From: Variovorax sp. HW608
GTDB taxonomy: Bacteria > Pseudomonadota > Gammaproteobacteria > Burkholderiales > Burkholderiaceae_C
Length of the DNA: 64,000 bases
Assembly: GCF_900090195.1 (NCBI RefSeq)
Contig: NZ_LT607803.1
Location: forward strand, 2,232,001 to 2,296,000
Direction: 5' to 3'
Shown: positions 42,294 to 51,923 of the stretch, piece by piece
Layout: every line of letters starts with the position of its first letter
Position numbering within the stretch: position 1 is the first letter of the stretch
Translations under genes and position numbers: made by a program
Notes under the pieces: generated by a model
Told to the model about the DNA's origin: nothing
Databases searched by the model: none
What the model saw: the letters and a program-made list of their open reading frames with translations, nothing else

Positions 42294-42762
42294 ATTCGAC
42301 CACACGCAGCGTTTCAGCTTTCTGGTCAACCATGTGGCCAAGCTGCACGGTGGGCATTTCGACCGGCTGGCACGCGAACGACTCGGGCTCTCGCTGGCCC
42401 AGTGCCGCCTGATCGGTGCCCTGGCCATTCATGAAGGCTCGGTGCCTCTTTCGCAGGCCGAGCTTGCGCAGCGGCTGGAGCAGAGCGCGATGGGCGTGGC
42501 CGCCCTGTGCGACCGCATGGAAACCGCGGGCTGGATACGCCGGGAGCCTTCCCCCACCGACCGCCGGGTGAACTGGGTGCATCCGCAGCCGCGCGCGCTG
42601 ACCGCATTCGACGAAGCGCTGAAGATCAGCGACGAGGTGCAGGCGCACGGCCTGCGCAACCTCAGCGCGGCCGAGCGCAAGCAGCTCATCGCGCTGCTGC
42701 GCAAGGCGCGCGAAGGCCTGCTGGCCTGGGAACCGGGCGCAACGGAAGCGGGGAAGGCATGA
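42289..42762 (+). CDS. MarR-family transcriptional regulator
   Basis: 157 residues from ATG 42289; a GTG at 42268 would add 7 residues and lies inside the operator. Winged helix: LSQAELAQRLEQSAMGVAALCDRMETAGWIRREPSPTDRR, with the D-R wing typical of MarR proteins. No Shine-Dalgarno sequence precedes either start. It overlaps the efflux gene start by ATGA, so the two are one operon. It most likely represses itself and the pump, released by an aromatic or drug ligand (family knowledge). Confidence 0.88.
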   Translation: MKFDHTQRFSFLVNHVAKLHGGHFDRLARERLGLSLAQCRLIGALAIHEGSVPLSQAELAQRLEQSAMGVAALCDRMETAGWIRREPSPTDRRVNWVHPQPRALTAFDEALKISDEVQAHGLRNLSAAERKQLIALLRKAREGLLAWEPGATEAGKA

Positions 42763-44282
42763 GCCCATCCACCTACGCCGTGCCGAACCGCGGAATGATC
42801 ACGATCTCGATCATGCTCGCGACCATCATGCAGGCGCTGGACACCACCATCGCCAACGTCGCGTTGCCGCACATGCAGGGCAGCCTGCAGGCATCGCAGG
42901 ACCAGATCACCTGGGTGCTGACCTCCTACATCGTCGCCTCCGCGATCGCGCTGCCCCTCACCGGCTGGCTGTGCGGGCACTGGGGGCGCCGCCGGGTGTT
43001 CCTGGTCTCGGTGATCGGCTTCACGATCGCGTCCGCGCTCTGCGGACTCGCGGGCTCGATGGCGCAGATCGTGGGGGCGCGGCTCCTGCAGGGCATCTTC
43101 GGGGCGGCGCTGGTGCCGCTTTCGCAGGCGGTGCTGCTGGACATCAATCCGCCGCACAAGGTCGGCCAGGCGATGGCGATCTGGGGTGCCGGCATCATGG
43201 TCGGCCCCATCCTCGGCCCGCTGCTGGGCGGCTGGCTCACCGACCAGTTCGACTGGCGCTGGGTGTTCTTCATCAACCTGCCGGTGGGCCTCTTCGCGCT
43301 GTGGGGCATCGGGCGCTTCCTGCCCGAGAGCCGGCCGCGCGCGGAGAAGCTCGATGTCTTCGGCTTCGTCACGCTGAGCCTCGGCATCGGCCTTTTGCAG
43401 CTGTTCCTCGATCGCGGCGAGCAACTGGACTGGTTCGATTCATGGGAGATCCGCCTGGAAGCCGCGGGCGCACTGGTCGCGCTCGCGTTCTTCGCGATCC
43501 ATACCTGGACGGTGCAGGGCGTGAGCTTCCTCAACCGCGAGCTGCTCAAGGACCGCAACTTCGTCACCGGGCTGCTGTTCGCCTTCATCGTCGGCATGAT
43601 CCTGTTCGCCACGATGTCGCTGCTGCCCACCTTCCTTCAGGGCTTGATGGGCTACCCCGTGGTCTACACCGGCGCGGTCACGGCGCCCCGCGGTGTGGGC
43701 ACGATGATCGCCATGATGGTCGTCGGCCGGCTGGTGCAGCGCGTGGACGTGCGCGGGATCATGGCGGTGGGCTTCGGGCTCACGGCCTTCTCGCTGTGGC
43801 AGATGACGCGCTTCACGCCCGACATGGACAGCACGCTGATCATCACCTCGGGCTTCATCCAGGGCCTGGGCATCGGCTTCACCTTCGTGCCGCTGTCGAC
43901 CGCCACCTTCGCCACGCTGGCCCCGCATCTGCGGCACCAGGGCACGCCCATCTTCAGCCTGCTGCGCAACATCGGCAGCAGCGTGGGCATCTCGATCGTC
44001 CAGGCGCTTCTGACCGAAGGCTCGACCAGTGCCCACGCCAACCTGGCGTCCCTGGTCGCGCCCGGCAATGCGGCCCTGGCCTATCTGGGAAGCGCGGTGA
44101 ACATCGGCACCCAGTCCGGCCTGGCCGCGCTGAACGCGGAGGTGACGCGCCAGGCGGCGATGATCGCCTACCTCGACGACTTCTGGATCATGATGGCGAT
44201 GACCGCGGTGTCGATCCCGCTGCTGCTGCTGATCCGCAAGCCGCGGCGCGCGTCCAGCGGGCCGGCGGAAGTGCCCCACTAG
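42759..44282 (+). CDS. DHA2-family (EmrB/QacA) multidrug efflux transporter
   Basis: 507 residues, about fourteen membrane helices. MLATIMQALDTTIANVALPHMQGSL is the DHA2 motif of helix 1 (D-T-T-I-V/A-N-V-A-L-P); GRRRVFL is the loop between helices 2 and 3. EmrB-type pumps work with an EmrA membrane-fusion protein and an outer-membrane channel, neither encoded here. The gene overlaps marR. Its 3' end overlaps the convergent dimethylformamidase-like gene by 95 bp, but its own C-terminus looks normal. Confidence 0.92.
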   Translation: MSPSTYAVPNRGMITISIMLATIMQALDTTIANVALPHMQGSLQASQDQITWVLTSYIVASAIALPLTGWLCGHWGRRRVFLVSVIGFTIASALCGLAGSMAQIVGARLLQGIFGAALVPLSQAVLLDINPPHKVGQAMAIWGAGIMVGPILGPLLGGWLTDQFDWRWVFFINLPVGLFALWGIGRFLPESRPRAEKLDVFGFVTLSLGIGLLQLFLDRGEQLDWFDSWEIRLEAAGALVALAFFAIHTWTVQGVSFLNRELLKDRNFVTGLLFAFIVGMILFATMSLLPTFLQGLMGYPVVYTGAVTAPRGVGTMIAMMVVGRLVQRVDVRGIMAVGFGLTAFSLWQMTRFTPDMDSTLIITSGFIQGLGIGFTFVPLSTATFATLAPHLRHQGTPIFSLLRNIGSSVGISIVQALLTEGSTSAHANLASLVAPGNAALAYLGSAVNIGTQSGLAALNAEVTRQAAMIAYLDDFWIMMAMTAVSIPLLLLIRKPRRASSGPAEVPH

Positions 44283-46551
44283 GTCTGCGCGGTTTGCACC
44301 CGAAGCGATGCAGCACGTTGCGCAGCAGGCCGTCGAACACCGGATCGCTGCCGACCACCCATGCGGCACCGACGGCGCCGGCGTGGAACACGTGGCCGCC
44401 CTGGGGGCGGTCCCAGTAGATCATCTCCGCCGACAGGCCGTCCAGCGAGTCGGTCACGCGCGAGTGCCAGTCCAGGTAGGTGTCCATCGCGCCGGGCACG
44501 CGGCGGATGCCTTGTGCGATCACGGTCAGACCGGCCGGCGGCTCGGGCAACGTAGCGCCGGGCGGTGTGTCGTGCGTCATATGCAGCAGGGTCGCGGTGC
44601 AGAGGTCCCATTCGTGGCCGATGGCGCGCGGCAGGCCGCCGCCGGGCGCATGGCCGAAGGTCCGGCCGCGTTCCAGGCCCAGCGAGTGCGGATGGTTGAA
44701 CAGCACATGCCCCGGGTCGGCCACGTGGTAGACGCCGAAATCCTCCGCGTCGGCGAAGCCCCAGCCTGCGGATTCGAGGCCGATGATGCTCGCGGCCGAA
44801 CGGCCCACCGCACGCAACTGTCCGCCGCGCGCCCAGTCCTGGCTGTGGAACGCTTCGCCGAAGGGGCCGGCGGGCGGTCGCAGTTCGGCATCGGCCGGAT
44901 CGGCGCCGCGCTCTTCGTTCTTGCGCTGCTCCATCACGCCCATCGCTTCGTCGAAGCTCACGCGCAGGTACATGGTGTTGCCCGAGAGCACCAGCGCGTT
45001 GCCGCCGCGCCTGAGCATGGCGTCGAAGGCATCGACGACGGGCGTGGACCAGTACTCGCTGTGGCCGTTGACCACGACCGTGCGGTAGCGCGCGAGCAGG
45101 TCCGGATCGGCGTGCACGTCGAGGTCGGCGACGAGGTCGAATTGGTAGCCTTCACGTTCGAGCCAGGCATGCAGGCGGCGCTCCAGCCGCGTCCATTGCG
45201 AGAAGCCGCTGCCCGCCGGATCGTAGAGCGCGGCCGGGCTCGCGTTGGGCCATGGCATGCGCAGCCCGGTGAAGTAGCTGGGCTGGCCGGCATGGTGGCA
45301 GGTGTAGCTGCAGAAGGCGGGCGCCTGCGGATGGCTGTTGGGCAAGCCGGTGGAGCGGCGCGGCCACACCGGGTCGTCCACCTGGTTGCGCGCGAAGGGC
45401 GTGGCCGCGTAGGCCAGCCAGCTGCTCATCGCGCAAAGCACCAGCAGCGGCGCGGGCCGCGCACCGGCAGGGCGCTTGACGAGGAAGGTGATGTCGTAGA
45501 CCGCCTCGCGTCCTTCGCAGTCGAAGCGCAGCCGCGCCACATGCAGGCCGGGGCGTGCGTCGGCGGGCAGCGTGATGCCGTGGCTCGCGGCCCACCGGCA
45601 GTCGTAGAGGTCGTCGCTCGCGAGACGCAGCCCTTGCCGCTGTCCCGGCACGGCGAATGGGTCGCGCGCATCCTCGGCCTCTTCATCGAAGGCCGGGCCG
45701 CGGATCATCCACGTGCCGTGGTTGACGATGCGACCGTCGCGCTGGTGGCCGCTGGCGTCGGCCACGCAATCGCCGCGGCCTTCGCGCAGCGGCCAGCAGG
45801 CGCGCAGCGCCGGGTCGGACGGAAGCTGCTGCGCACGCAAGGCCACGCGCGCGGCGATCTCGTCGGCGGGCAGGGCGCGCTCGTAGATCGCGGGCATCGC
45901 AAGGTCCACATCGGCGAGCGCGTCGGTGCCATGGGGTTCGCCGGCCGCGCCCAGACGCAGCGGTGCCGGGCCCGGACACACCGGACCCGTCGACGGCCAG
46001 CGGCCGGAGCACACGCCGTCGATCCACAAGGCCGCCCATCGGCCATCCCATGTCGCGGCCACATGCTGCCAGCGCCGTGCGATCAGCCGGCTGCCGATGT
46101 GCAGGGCGGCATCACGCTGCGCACCGCCATCGCCCAAATACAGCGAGAGTGCGCCATCGGCCTCGATGAAAAGCCCGAAGCCGCAATGCGCCGGCCCGTC
46201 GTACTGCGTGATCAGCGCCTGCCGCGCGCCGGTGCTGCGCCACGGCATGACCCAGCATTCGAGCGTGAGCCCGGGCAACGGCAAGGTCGCGGGCAAGCCC
46301 CTCTCGACATGCACGTACGAGCCCGGGTGAATCGGTTGCACGCACGCGGCCGATGCGCCGAGATCCGCGACCTCTGTGTCGCCGCGGCGGCTGTCCGCGT
46401 CGTGGCCGAGGCGCCATACGGAGATGTCGTAGGGCCGGTCGCTGCTGATATGGAAGTCGATGCGCTGGCCGGCATGCACGCTCTTCGCGCTGGCGTAGCC
46501 ATGCACGCCCGGCACGGCCAGCGGGCGGTGCGGCGGGATCGGCCGGCTCAT
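44188..46551 (-). CDS. N,N-dimethylformamidase large-subunit-like protein
   Basis: 787 residues from ATG 46551. N-terminal ~60-residue beta region, a LamG-like concanavalin module (~75-240: LECWVMPWRSTG, WQHVAATWDGRWAALWIDG), then the DMFase core with FCSYTCHHAGQPSYFTGL, VVVNGHSEYWS and LSGNTMYLRVSFDE. Dimethylformamidases hydrolyse formamides with an iron held by two Tyr and a Glu (family knowledge); those Tyr may lie in these segments. No small subunit is encoded beside it. Core homology ends near LLRNVLHRF (~44302); the last ~37 residues are read through the tail of the efflux gene, so the native stop may be lost. Start overlaps the Bug stop (ATGA). Confidence 0.82.
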   Translation of the reverse strand: MSRPIPPHRPLAVPGVHGYASAKSVHAGQRIDFHISSDRPYDISVWRLGHDADSRRGDTEVADLGASAACVQPIHPGSYVHVERGLPATLPLPGLTLECWVMPWRSTGARQALITQYDGPAHCGFGLFIEADGALSLYLGDGGAQRDAALHIGSRLIARRWQHVAATWDGRWAALWIDGVCSGRWPSTGPVCPGPAPLRLGAAGEPHGTDALADVDLAMPAIYERALPADEIAARVALRAQQLPSDPALRACWPLREGRGDCVADASGHQRDGRIVNHGTWMIRGPAFDEEAEDARDPFAVPGQRQGLRLASDDLYDCRWAASHGITLPADARPGLHVARLRFDCEGREAVYDITFLVKRPAGARPAPLLVLCAMSSWLAYAATPFARNQVDDPVWPRRSTGLPNSHPQAPAFCSYTCHHAGQPSYFTGLRMPWPNASPAALYDPAGSGFSQWTRLERRLHAWLEREGYQFDLVADLDVHADPDLLARYRTVVVNGHSEYWSTPVVDAFDAMLRRGGNALVLSGNTMYLRVSFDEAMGVMEQRKNEERGADPADAELRPPAGPFGEAFHSQDWARGGQLRAVGRSAASIIGLESAGWGFADAEDFGVYHVADPGHVLFNHPHSLGLERGRTFGHAPGGGLPRAIGHEWDLCTATLLHMTHDTPPGATLPEPPAGLTVIAQGIRRVPGAMDTYLDWHSRVTDSLDGLSAEMIYWDRPQGGHVFHAGAVGAAWVVGSDPVFDGLLRNVLHRFGCKPRRPSGALPPARWTRAAACGSAAAAGSTPRSSPS

Positions 46552-47525
46552 TCCGTGGTGAAGCCCGAGGCCTTGACCACCGGTCCCCAGCGCTTGAGGT
46601 CGTCGGCGATCAGCGCCGAGAGTTCTTCCGCCGTGCTGGGGTTGGCGTCGCTGCCGAGCTTGGCGAGACGCTCCTGCACTTCGGGCAGCGCGAGGGCCTT
46701 GCCGAGTGCCGCATGCAATTGCGTGACGGTGGCGCGCGGCGTGGCGGCGGGCACGAAGAGGCCGGTCCATTCGAGGGTGTCGAAATTCGGCTGTCCCAGT
46801 TCCTTCAGTGTCGGCACATCCGGCAGCAGCGAGGTGCGCTTGACGCCGTTCACCGCCAGAACCCTGAGCTTGCCACTCTGCTGGTACTGCACGAGATCCG
46901 CGATCGGCGTGATGCCGGCCACCACCTGGTTGCCCAGAAGGTCCTGGACCAGCGGCGCCGCGCCGCGATAGGGGACGGCCGTGAGTTCGATCTTCGCGTC
47001 GCGGCCGAGGCGATAGCCCATGAACTGCGCCACGCTGCCGGCCGCCGGCACGCCATAGCCGGACTTCGACTTGTCATTTCGGGCCAGCATCAGCCATTCG
47101 TTGACGTTGCGCACCGGCACCGCTGTCGGCACCGCGATGCCCTCGTAGAAGGTCGCGATGCGGCCGACAGCCTGGAAGTCCTTCAGCGGGTCGTAGCGCA
47201 CCGATTTCGAGGTCAGCGGCAGCATCACCATCATGTGCATGTTGGCCAGCAGCACGGTCAGGCCGTCGGGCTGCGCGGCGCGCACGAAGTCGGCGGCGAT
47301 CTGGCCGCCTGCGCCGGTGCGGTTCTCCACCACGACCGTCGTGCCGAGTTCCGACGCGAGCTTGTCGGCCAGCGTGCGCGCCTGCACGTCGGCCGAGCCG
47401 CCCGCGGGGTAGCCGACGATCAGCCGCAGCGGCCCCTTGCCCGTGGGCACCTGCGCGGAGGCCGCACAGGCGCAGGCGATGCCCGTGCAGGCGAGCGTGA
47501 TGCGAAGCAGGGCGGGCAGCGTCAT
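46548..47525 (-). CDS. Bug/TctC-family periplasmic solute receptor
   Basis: 325 residues. Signal peptide LLRITLACTGIACACAASAQ, then PLRLIVGYPAGGSADVQAR and VVENRTGAGGQIAADFVRAAQ, the Bug hallmarks. It lies between a class III aminotransferase and the dimethylformamidase-like gene and overlaps the latter as ATGA. An amide or amino compound carried to those enzymes is a sensible ligand (inference). No TctAB genes nearby. Confidence 0.9.
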   Translation of the reverse strand: MTLPALLRITLACTGIACACAASAQVPTGKGPLRLIVGYPAGGSADVQARTLADKLASELGTTVVVENRTGAGGQIAADFVRAAQPDGLTVLLANMHMMVMLPLTSKSVRYDPLKDFQAVGRIATFYEGIAVPTAVPVRNVNEWLMLARNDKSKSGYGVPAAGSVAQFMGYRLGRDAKIELTAVPYRGAAPLVQDLLGNQVVAGITPIADLVQYQQSGKLRVLAVNGVKRTSLLPDVPTLKELGQPNFDTLEWTGLFVPAATPRATVTQLHAALGKALALPEVQERLAKLGSDANPSTAEELSALIADDLKRWGPVVKASGFTTE

Positions 47526-47631
47526 GGGGTCATCCTCGGTGAGGGTCTGCGGAGTTGGAGCGTGAGAAAGGAAGGGTGGTGCAGAACGGGTTCGCGCCGT
47601 TGCGCGCCTTGCGAGTGATTCGCGCGGTCGC

Positions 47632-49050
47632 TCAGATCAGCTTGAGTCGCGTCACTTCGTCCGCCAGATCGGCCAGCGCGCGCTCCAGCCGTTCGACCAG
47701 CTCGTCGAGCTCGGATTCGCTGATCGTCAGCGGCGGCGTGATCATCTGGAAGTCGCCGAAGGCGCCGAGGTTGGCCCGGCGGTTGTAGAGGGCGATGCCG
47801 TGCCGAAGCCCATGCAGCGTGAGCTTCGCGGGCGCATTGAATTCCGGTGGCAGGGCGCGGCGCGAGGCCTTGTCGGCCACGATCTCGATCGCGCTGAGCA
47901 AGCCGAGGCCACGCACGTCGCCCACCATCGGCGAACGATCGGCGAGCGCTTCGAGCCGCCGGCGCAGGCCAAGGCCGCGTTCGCGGGCGCGGGCCACGAG
48001 GCCCTGGCGCTCGACCTCGTCCATCACCGCATTGGCGACCGCGCACGACAGCGGGTTCGTGAAATAGGTGTGCCCATGCACGAAGCCGCCGCTGCCGGCC
48101 ACCGCGTCGACGATGCGGTCGGGTGCCAGAAGACAGCCGAGCGGCGTGTAGCCGGCGGCGAGGCCCTTGGCCAGCGTCACGAGATCGGGCCGTGCGGCGC
48201 GCCAGTGGTGGGCCGCGAGGAACTCGCCGGTGCGGCCCGCGCCGCTCATGATCTCGTCGTAGATCAGCAGCACGCCGTACTGGTCGCAGATCTGCCGCAC
48301 CCGCGCGAAATAGGCGGCCGGCGACACCACCGCGCCGGTCGACAGGCCGCCGATCGGTTCGAGGATGAAGGCCAGCACCGTCTCCGGTCCTTCGCGCTCG
48401 ATGGTCCGGGCCAGGTCCTCGGCGCAGGCCATCGCATAGCTTTCCTCGGTATGGCCCTCGGGCAGCCGGTACGACAGCGGCGCGGGCACTTTGGGCATCG
48501 TCTTGATCATGGGCCCGTAGATCGCCTGCGTGTGTTCATCGCCGGTGACCGCAAGCGCGCCGAGCGTCGAGCCGTGGTAGCTCGGGTTGCGCGAGATCAC
48601 CTTCCAGCGGCTGCCCTGGCCGCTCACCACCGCGTAGTGGCGCGCGAGCTTGAGCGCCGACTCGTTCGCCTCCGACCCTCCCGAGACGAAGAAGGCGCGG
48701 TCGAAGCCGTCGCCGGCCAATGTGCAAACGCGGTCGGCCAGCGCGATGTTGTGCTCGCTCTCGAAGAAGCGCGGATACGCGAAGCTCACCCGCGCGGCCT
48801 GTTCCTGCATGGCGGCCAGCACGTGCGGGTTGCCGTGGCCGATGTTGGCCACCACCGCGCCGGCGGTCGCATCCAGGTAGCGGTGTCCGTCCGCATCCCA
48901 CAGGTAGACGCCCTCGCCGCGGCCGACGCGCGGGGGGCGCGGCGAGCCCTTGGGGCTGTAGAAGGCGAGGACCGAGCCGCCGTGCGGCGTGTCGCCCAGG
49001 AGGCGTGTCGGGGCGGAGATCGCGGAAGAACGGGCAGCGGGTTGATTCAT
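47632..49050 (-). CDS. Class III PLP-dependent aminotransferase
   Basis: 472 residues from ATG 49050; the frame is open to 49092 but a normal N-terminus begins here. Features: FFVSGGSEANESALKLAR (PLP phosphate region), YDEIMSGAGRTGEF with Asp contacting the PLP nitrogen, and the Schiff-base Lys K295 in LVTLAKGLAAGYTPLG. Class III enzymes move amino groups from omega-amino acids, polyamines or amines. It heads the leftward aminotransferase/Bug/dimethylformamidase-like operon and is divergent from a LysR gene. Confidence 0.92.
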   Translation of the reverse strand: MNQPAARSSAISAPTRLLGDTPHGGSVLAFYSPKGSPRPPRVGRGEGVYLWDADGHRYLDATAGAVVANIGHGNPHVLAAMQEQAARVSFAYPRFFESEHNIALADRVCTLAGDGFDRAFFVSGGSEANESALKLARHYAVVSGQGSRWKVISRNPSYHGSTLGALAVTGDEHTQAIYGPMIKTMPKVPAPLSYRLPEGHTEESYAMACAEDLARTIEREGPETVLAFILEPIGGLSTGAVVSPAAYFARVRQICDQYGVLLIYDEIMSGAGRTGEFLAAHHWRAARPDLVTLAKGLAAGYTPLGCLLAPDRIVDAVAGSGGFVHGHTYFTNPLSCAVANAVMDEVERQGLVARARERGLGLRRRLEALADRSPMVGDVRGLGLLSAIEIVADKASRRALPPEFNAPAKLTLHGLRHGIALYNRRANLGAFGDFQMITPPLTISESELDELVERLERALADLADEVTRLKLI

Positions 49051-49121
49051 GGCGCAACGATACGGAGATCGCAGCCACAAAGGAAGCAGCATGGAAGGAT
49101 GAAGTCCTATACGCTAGATGC

Positions 49122-50039
49122 ATGAAGCTCGTTCACGACCGCATCGACCTGCTGGCCACTTTCCTGCGCATCGCCGAGACCGGCTCGCTCAGCAAGGCTG
49201 CGCGCCTGCTGGGCATCACCCAGCCCACCGCCAGCCGGCGCCTGTTGGAACTGGAGCGGCTGCTCGGCTGCAGGCTCGCGCTGCGGACCACCGCCAGCTT
49301 CTCGCTGACCGACGAGGGGCGGCTCCTGATGGTCGAGGCGAGGGCCTTGTCCGATCGCTGGGCGAGCCTCTCCGAGCGGATCTCCGGCGGCCGCAGCCGC
49401 CCCGAGGGCACCTTGCGCGTGATCGGTCCCTCGGGCTACGGCACCGGCTTCCTGACCGATGCAGTGACGGACCTGCGCGCCGCATGGCCGCAACTGCGCG
49501 TGGAGCTCACGCTGACCGACCGCGTGGTTGACCTGGTCGCGACCGGCGCCGAATGCTGGGTCTGCGTGGGCGAAGTGCGCGACCCGGGCCTCGTGAGCCG
49601 GCACCTGGGCGACATGGAGCGCATCCTCGTCGCGCATCCCGCGCTGCTGCGCCGCGTCGGGCGCGTGACTCCGGCCAGCTTGCCGACCCTGCCGTGCGTG
49701 GGTCTCGTGCCGTACTTCGTCGATGCGGTCCGCCTGCTCGACAAGTCCGGGCGTTCGCAGACGGTATCGATCGACACGCCCCTGCGCACCGACAGCCTGC
49801 TGTCGAGCTACCGCGCGATCCTGAACGGCGACGGCATCGGCGCCGCCGCGCCGTGGATGTGCCAGGCCGATCTGGAGTCGGGTCGCCTCAAGCGCGTGCT
49901 GCCGCGCCTGTGGCTCGAACCGGTGGGCATCCACGTGGCGCTGCCGCCGGGCCTGCACCGGCCGGCGCGCGTGACGGCTTTCATCGATGCCTTGCGGCGA
50001 AGGATCAAGGACATGCGGGGATTTCGCGCCGCGATGTAG
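49122..50039 (+). CDS. LysR-family transcriptional regulator
   Basis: 305 residues from ATG 49122 (MKLVHDRIDLLATFLRI). Helix-turn-helix SKAARLLGITQPTASRRLLELE near residues 25-45, then a full effector domain ending VTAFIDALRRRIKDM. It is divergent from the aminotransferase operon starting at 49050 and probably controls it. No clean inverted repeat was seen in the 71 bp between. Confidence 0.9.
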   Translation: MKLVHDRIDLLATFLRIAETGSLSKAARLLGITQPTASRRLLELERLLGCRLALRTTASFSLTDEGRLLMVEARALSDRWASLSERISGGRSRPEGTLRVIGPSGYGTGFLTDAVTDLRAAWPQLRVELTLTDRVVDLVATGAECWVCVGEVRDPGLVSRHLGDMERILVAHPALLRRVGRVTPASLPTLPCVGLVPYFVDAVRLLDKSGRSQTVSIDTPLRTDSLLSSYRAILNGDGIGAAAPWMCQADLESGRLKRVLPRLWLEPVGIHVALPPGLHRPARVTAFIDALRRRIKDMRGFRAAM

Positions 50040-50150
50040 AGGCCGCCGGGAGATCCCCATTACATTCAGGCCCTGTTCACCCTCATTAACGTGTGATTCA
50101 TTCCCACGTAGCAACCTCCCGGGCTCTTCTCCGGCCATCATCGACTTCCC

Positions 50151-51830
50151 GTGTTTCCTGCAACCCGATCACATTCGACCCGACCTGTCGCGCTCGCGTC
50201 GCTGGGCCTCGCACTGATGCTCGTGGTGCTCGGCGTGATCTGGTTCGCCGGCCTCGGCGCGCGATCGTTGATCAGCCCGGACGAAGGCCGCTACGCCTCG
50301 ATCGCGCTCGCGATGGCGCGCAGCGGCGACTGGGTCACGCCGCGCCTGAACGGACTGCTCTATTTCGAGAAGCCGGTCATGCAGTACTGGATCGGCGCGC
50401 TGGCCTTCCTCGGCCTTGGCGTATCCGAATTCTCGGCCCGCCTGTGGCCCGCGCTCTCGGGCTTCCTCACGCTGCTGATGGTGGGCTACACCGCCGCGCG
50501 CCTCTGGGGACGCGAGAGCGGCATCCGCGCGCTGGCGATCGCCGCGTCGATGACCTGGATCATCGGCAACAGCCACTTCCTCACGCTCGATGCGGGACTG
50601 ACCTTCTTCCTGACCGTGGTGCTCTGCGCGGTCCTTCTGGCCGAAGGTGCGACGTCGGGTTCCGCCGCGGCGCGACGCCGCTGGATCTGGCTCGCCTGGG
50701 CGGCGATGGCGGGCGCCGTGCTGAGCAAGGGCCTGGTGGGCCTGCTGATCCCGGCCGCTGTCCTGTTCCTCACCAGCCTGTGGCGCCGCGATGCGTCGCT
50801 GATTCGCGGCATGCACTGGCTCTCGGGCCTCACGATCCTCTTCGCGCTCGCGGCGCCGTGGTTCGTCCTAGTGTCGATGCGCAATCCGATCTTCGCCCAG
50901 TTCTTCTTCGTGCACGAGCACTTCGCGCGCTATCTGACCACCGTGCATCAGCGGCAGGGCGCGTGGTGGTACTACGTCCCGCTGCTGCTGGGCGGCATGC
51001 TGCCGTGGACCAGCGCCTTGCCGTGGCTGGCGCGCGCAAGCGCGACGGACCACGGCCGCCCCGCCAGCACCCAGGAGCGCGACCTGCTCGTCATCTGGTG
51101 CGCCTTCCTGTTCCTCTTCTTCAGCGCATCGGGCTCCAAGCTGCCCTCGTACATCCTGCCGATGTTCCCGGCGCTCGCGCTGCTGGCGGCGCGCGCGCTT
51201 CGCGATGCGCGGCCGACCGCATTGCGCTGGCATCTTCTGCTGCCGACGCTCGCATGGGTAGTGGCCTTCGTCGCCTCGACGAAGGTGGCCCGGTTCGCAT
51301 CACCCGTCACGCCGGCCGAGGTGCTGGCGCCGATCGCGGAGGCGGTGCGCCTCGGCGCCATCGTCTTCGTGACCTGCGCCGCGCTCGCAGGGTTCTGCCT
51401 CGGCCGCCGGCGAGTGACGGTCGCGATCCTCTCTGTCGCATTCGGTCATCTGATCGCGACCTCGGCGGTCCTTCGATCGCTCGATGCGTTCGGCCAGCTC
51501 GAGAGCGCGGCGCCTGTTGCTGCGGCACTGCGCCCCGAACTGCAGCCGGGAACGCCGGTGTTCGCCGTCGGCGCGTACGACCAGACGCTGCCCTTCTATC
51601 TCGGCCGCAACGTGACGCTGGCGGGCTACGCCGATGAATTCGCGCTCGGCGAAGTCCAGGAACCCGACAAGTGGCTCAAGTCAGTCGACGACTTCGTCGA
51701 GCGCTGGCAGGCGCTCCCGCAGGCCGCGGCCTACATGAACCCGGCGACCTGGACCGAGCTGAAGCAGCGCGGCGTGCCGATGCGTGTCGTCTACCACGAT
51801 CGGCGCCGTGTCGTCGTCGTGAAGAACTGA
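50151..51830 (+). CDS. ArnT/PMT-family membrane glycosyltransferase
   Basis: 559 residues from GTG 50151; later ATGs would cut the first helix. No Shine-Dalgarno is visible, so the start is tentative. The family signature is SPDEGRYASIA just after helix 1, with the catalytic acidic pair D-E, followed by about ten helices and a soluble C-terminal domain. ArnT-like enzymes move sugars from undecaprenyl phosphate to lipid A, lipid or protein in the periplasm. No arn operon partners are near, so the acceptor is unknown. A 111-bp gap before it shows no clear promoter. Confidence 0.85.
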   Translation: MFPATRSHSTRPVALASLGLALMLVVLGVIWFAGLGARSLISPDEGRYASIALAMARSGDWVTPRLNGLLYFEKPVMQYWIGALAFLGLGVSEFSARLWPALSGFLTLLMVGYTAARLWGRESGIRALAIAASMTWIIGNSHFLTLDAGLTFFLTVVLCAVLLAEGATSGSAAARRRWIWLAWAAMAGAVLSKGLVGLLIPAAVLFLTSLWRRDASLIRGMHWLSGLTILFALAAPWFVLVSMRNPIFAQFFFVHEHFARYLTTVHQRQGAWWYYVPLLLGGMLPWTSALPWLARASATDHGRPASTQERDLLVIWCAFLFLFFSASGSKLPSYILPMFPALALLAARALRDARPTALRWHLLLPTLAWVVAFVASTKVARFASPVTPAEVLAPIAEAVRLGAIVFVTCAALAGFCLGRRRVTVAILSVAFGHLIATSAVLRSLDAFGQLESAAPVAAALRPELQPGTPVFAVGAYDQTLPFYLGRNVTLAGYADEFALGEVQEPDKWLKSVDDFVERWQALPQAAAYMNPATWTELKQRGVPMRVVYHDRRRVVVVKN

Positions 51831-51923
51831 CCCGACCGCGCGCGCTCGGCCGTCCATTTGCGCGCCTCGCGCACCGGCGGACTCCAGTGCCATCCGCACG
51901 CACGTGGCGCTGCTGCGGCCCGC

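Noticed and set aside
44308..46971. Long + strand open frame of 887 codons
   Set aside because: It is opposite the dimethylformamidase-like gene; its protein has no family features and long antisense frames are expected at this GC content.
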